Of a stretch of DNA of 64,000 nt, positions 60,254 through 64,000 are shown one piece after another. The notes beneath the pieces were generated by a model. The model worked only from the letters and a program-made list of their open reading frames with translations. It was not told the origin of the DNA and ran no database searches. The DNA is from Isoetes taiwanensis (Eukaryota; Streptophyta; Lycopodiopsida; Isoetales; Isoetaceae). The stretch lies in assembly GCA_021234155.1 (NCBI GenBank), contig JAJEKV010000038.1:3460810-3524809 (forward strand), written 5' to 3'. Position 1 is the first letter of the stretch, and every line of letters begins with the position of its first letter. A program made the position numbers and the translations under genes.

Positions 60254-60583
60254 AGTCGATTGTCGTAAGTTTTTGTTATTTACTTATTTTTTAATCCGCG
60301 CATTTGATACTTCACTTCAAAGACGTATCATCTTCTCGTGACTACAAAATGTATACCTAAAGTACAAAATGTTTATCAATTGTTGCATGAAGAAGTTAAA
60401 CTAGTCTCAGAGCAGGTTGAGAAACGAATATTGTCGCAAGTTTTTCTTATTTACCATTTTAACCAAGTGCATTTTGATACTTAAATTTCAAGATCACACA
60501 ATATCTTCTCGCTTCAAGTACAATGTTATCGAAAGTACAAAATGTCTATCAATTGTTGCATGAAGAAGTTAAACTAGTCTCAG
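60254..60583. repeat. ~175-bp imperfect tandem duplication
   Basis: GCATGAAGAAGTTAAACTAG, CAAAATGT-TATCAATTGTTG and TATCTTCTCG words recur at about 60330-60410 and 60500-60583, with a period of about 173 bases. Confidence 0.75.
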
Positions 60584-61668
60584 GAACTTGTTCTCGTTAT
60601 AATGCATATCAATAGCTTTTTCTTTTGATTCATGAAACAAAGCGTAGTGAAATATGTATGGAGACAAAACTCTTGTATTATATATCACAAGATATACAAC
60701 CCGGTCAGGCATCGCATATGATGCCAATATATACAAGTCTCTGTTCATGTTTTATATTAAATAATTACATTCAAAACTGGGTCACGTACCGCATGTGAAG
60801 CCAAAGACATACTATTCTCGGCCGTTTACAATATGTTACTTTTGCAGCCTTGTCCATAGCCCTGACATATCTCGCCCCTCGAGCTCCTCCTCTCAAAGAT
60901 TTGCTCAACAAATTAAGCAGTTAGTACATCGGATGGATTGCGTAGCGGGATTTTGTCAAGATCGCTGCGTGTCCGGTAAGCAACCTTCTAGCTATGGTTT
61001 CCGTATACAAGAGATCTGCGGTCTTCAACATCACTTTCCGCCATGAAGGTGGGCATATGCAATTTTCATGGGATTGAAGAGCATCTGTACTGTGAAATGC
61101 TACTATTAGTGTGTGTTAGTCGGCTATTCCCTCGGCCCGATACTTCGTGATATAAACTCAATTGGCTTCGAGCACAAAGGTTTGTCTTCACTTGTCGCAA
61201 TCCCAAAGGCAGCCCAAACAAGGCTTCCATCAAAGGTGAACTTAAGTCCTCATCTGCCATTGTGAAGATTTTATCCACTACTCTTGATAGGTTCCATGAG
61301 CTATTGATGACCATATTCCTACTTCAAAGTGTTCAAATACAAATTCCGTGAATTGCCTGTGTGGGGCCTTTAAAACAACACTTTGCCTATTATGTCATAA
61401 TTTCCAACTAGTCGATCATCCGATACCAAAGTCCTATGTATTTGTTTCTCTTTTGCCAAAACATTATTGATATCAAACACTATCAACCTTTTTCAAGTAC
61501 ACCCGACATGAAAGAACATGCAATTTATCAATAAAGTATGGTGGAGTTGAATAAAAAGAGATTTTATTCAAATTCAATGAAAAAAATGTGTATTTTATAA
61601 TCAAAATAGTGTTTAGCATTGACATTAGGTAGAGGTCAAGCTTCAGCCACATTTATTAGTACCGTGGT
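60584..61668. other. Between the two decayed genes, nothing named
   Basis: Short frames without recognisable motifs on either strand. Confidence 0.4.
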
Positions 61669-62674
61669 CTAATAGTTTCGGGTGCTTATGTGAATGTGGT
61701 CTAACTCCTGAAGTAGTGTCGGTGAGAACATCACGACGACGATGCATACTTTGGCAAGAACCAGCTTCGCACTGCGAATGTGACAACAATACTTCACATA
61801 ATAAGTATTAAAACCATTTGTTTGTAAGACAAAAAGAAGTGAGACACTCACATTGGTAGTTTTACTCCACACACGCATTGTGTCTACAAACTTCGCATAT
61901 GTTGCAACATAGAGGCCACATGAACTCTTCATCTTCTGTCAGTGGGATACTTATGAATCTTCACAACCTGTGAAGGATTTTGTCCATGCTTCAAAAGGGA
62001 CACTCCTCGACACAACCTCACAAGTATATAGTGAGGATATGGAGCCCTAAAAGACCAGACTATTTTGTAGCAAAATGAATGAAAGAAGCCGCTTAACATG
62101 GTATCCACCCACTAACATTAATAAAAGGAGATGTGAAATACAAAAATACCTCTTAAGTGCAAGCATGTCAACGCCAATGTCCTCTAATTGAAGATCCTAA
62201 TGTTGATGGTGTTCTTACTCTAGTAAGTGCCATGCTTAAAGATGCACAAAGTGATGTTCAAGAACTCTACATAGCATTGGAATCATGATCCATCCGCATC
62301 TCCAGCCATTCCCATCCCTCAGAAGAGCTACCTTACAATATCTCTTTCCACGCCGAGGCCGCCATAGATTTATCTTTTTCATTGCCTGGCCTATGCCGCA
62401 ATTCCATGAAGCTGTCCGTGGGAAGAACCGTGATGTCGGCCTTCTTATCATCCGAACACGTATCGTTATGCACCTATAACAGTTGAAAGGATAAAACATT
62501 AACTTGACTACACATACAAATGAACAAGTTCAAAGTCCAAGACCGCATACATATCCACATGCCGTGTTGGAAAATTTCCCCACATCCATGTCCAAAGACA
62601 TCTTGTTCAAATAAATAATACTCCATTTCAGGCAAAGATCCTGAAAATCCCCTTGCCTTCTTGAGCTTCATCAT
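61669..62674 (-). pseudogene. Ulp1-like protease fragment
   Basis: On minus, SSCGLYVATYAKFVD (about 61929-61885) matches the D-CG-Y/F-V catalytic Cys block of C48 proteases, with Ser in place of the usual Asp before Cys. Upstream (about 62030-61960) the reading YTCEVVSRSVPFEAWTKSF is the sort of segment that separates the catalytic Asp from the Cys block. Degraded exon-like pieces lie at 62674-62474 and 62470-62236. The His and Asp blocks were not found. It faces the transposase-like gene at 57-59.6 kb tail to tail, as in the MULE above. Confidence 0.42.
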
Positions 62675-64000
62675 TCGTTCAAGAAGGCATCAGATGGTTC
62701 AGGATTCGACCGGCAATTGGTTCAGCCGACCAAGAGCATTTACACAAATCATCTACATTCGTCTACTACCATCCATATTATTTTTAAAGTTTTAACTTGA
62801 ATGTAGACCGCTACCGTGAGATCATTCTTCGCTCACGATACCGCTTTCGAGTCGCGATCCATTTCCTCTTCCCTACTCTTTTGGTTTCACCGTGATTCTT
62901 ATTAGGTCCGTAATCCTCGCTCTTCAACCTCTCCTGATTTCTCATTGTCAGGAAATTCAGTCATTCTTTGCTAAGGCGTCAGAGTACATTTGATACAAAC
63001 TTAAAAGTATCCCCGCCGACATCTTGATGCTCTAAAGATTCCTCTCTTCATTAGGGACCCAGAACATAGGATGTCATGGATTTCTCACCGTTGTACATCA
63101 AATAAAATGCTTTCTTAATTGCTTTCTACCGCTAAAATTGTCTTCTTCTCGTGGCTTTTAGGCGGGTTCTTGAGTCACATTTCTGCCGGCCGCTTTCACT
63201 CTTGAAGCAAGATGTGGCCTTAGCCCTTCCCCTCAATCTCTCGAAATTTCGCCATAATCCTCGAATAAATACCATGCACTGGCGCCGCCTTCCTCAACCC
63301 GTATCACCGCAGGAATAGTGATTTTGCTTTTCCTTCAATCACCGCTCTCGCCATACATCTTGCACCTCTAATTTTCTTGAACCTCCAAACCGTGGAAAAC
63401 CAACCAAGAATAAGAAATTACCGACACAATGTACCTGAATTTGAAAACAAGCGACTGATCTCGTGGTGTAATTTCGGCCAGTAGTTTTTTTTGGCACTTC
63501 TTTGAAGCTCTGAGCGAATCACATAACAAATGTGATACATCGGGCCTCAAATCCAATCGGGCTTCTAACTGTTTCAGACATATCAATAGCTATACATATT
63601 ACTAGGAACTCATCTACATCATACTTTGAGTACATACACATGTAAACAGCCTATTTATCTAGATAATGTACATGTAATGTACATGAATGTGCTCCAAATG
63701 TATGCACATGTATTGGTCGACATTACATAAAAATAATTTAAATGTTCTCGCCACAAACTCAAAAAGACACAACTCAATTTTATGTATTTAAGTTCTACAT
63801 TTAGGACTTACACCGAATGTACAAATATGTATGTAAGAAACACATATATGTATGACATGCAAGCCAAGGAACTATAAGTATAAAATAACCAAGACACTTC
63901 TACATGTCAGAAAGGCAAAACCTTAAGTGCAGCAATCTACATGTAAATGGATTCTACATGTAAAATGGATTCTACATTGCAGCAATCCCTGGAAAAGAAA
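62675..64000. other. Right edge of window, no gene named
   Basis: A minus-strand frame at 63586-63368 is open but matches nothing I know. From 63590 to the end the DNA is rich in GTACAT/ATGTAC words, much like 57850-58260. Confidence 0.35.

Overview
The window is nuclear DNA from a land plant with a large, repeat-filled genome. The plant evidence is a multi-exon pectate lyase gene, an LRR receptor kinase, a second receptor-kinase remnant, a PPR remnant, spliceosomal introns, and Ty1/copia, Mutator, Tourist and tRNA-derived SINE elements. Some transposon proteins here are of kinds I associate more with mosses, ferns, lycophytes and algae than with flowering plants, so a fern or other seed-free plant is my guess. 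That guess is weak. Only one host gene looks intact: the pectate lyase on the minus strand at 34.4-36.0 kb.

Bases 329-33164 are a set of transposons nested inside one another. The outer shell is a Mutator-like element (MULE). Its inverted ends carry arrays of a short GATCCCGGAGGA-type palindrome. Inside are two convergent broken genes, a C2H2 zinc finger plus Ulp1 protease on plus (26.6-28.9 kb) and a MULE transposase on minus (31.9-30.4 kb). The left inverted end is split by a 24.6-kb LTR retrotransposon (490-25074; 5-bp target duplication AAACC, Met-tRNA primer site, polypurine tract). That retrotransposon holds a copia element (3294-9164), whose own LTR holds a 235-bp inverted-repeat element. 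It also holds a 9.1-kb DNA transposon (13466-22559).

The 9.1-kb transposon is the most unusual object here. Its ends are CAGGGTAA...TTACCCTG with an approximate 8-bp target duplication. It carries two divergent genes. The leftward gene encodes a transposase-like protein with IDGMD, LDN-TRENKN and GHTHDQID motifs. The rightward multi-exon gene encodes a ParB-like domain joined to a bacterial-type N4/N6 amino DNA methyltransferase. Its introns and divergent promoter region carry many GTATTCCGGAATAC palindromes, including six spaced every 41-42 bp. A 765-bp internally deleted relative at 55987-56751 has a perfect 8-bp target duplication, which shows the family moved.

From 33 to 64 kb the layout is: the pectate lyase; a decayed HUH (Rep-type) endonuclease gene (37.7-39.4 kb); a Tourist-like MITE; a LINE-like fragment; remnants of a receptor kinase, a PPR protein and a duplicated FolD-type folate enzyme (46.8-49.8 kb); an LRR receptor kinase cut short by insertions (53.0-55.6 kb); and a decayed transposase-like region with an Ulp1-like fragment on the opposite strand (57-62.7 kb). 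Many reading frames are broken by 1-2 base shifts although splice sites and motifs survive. Some of these breaks may be sequence error rather than decay.
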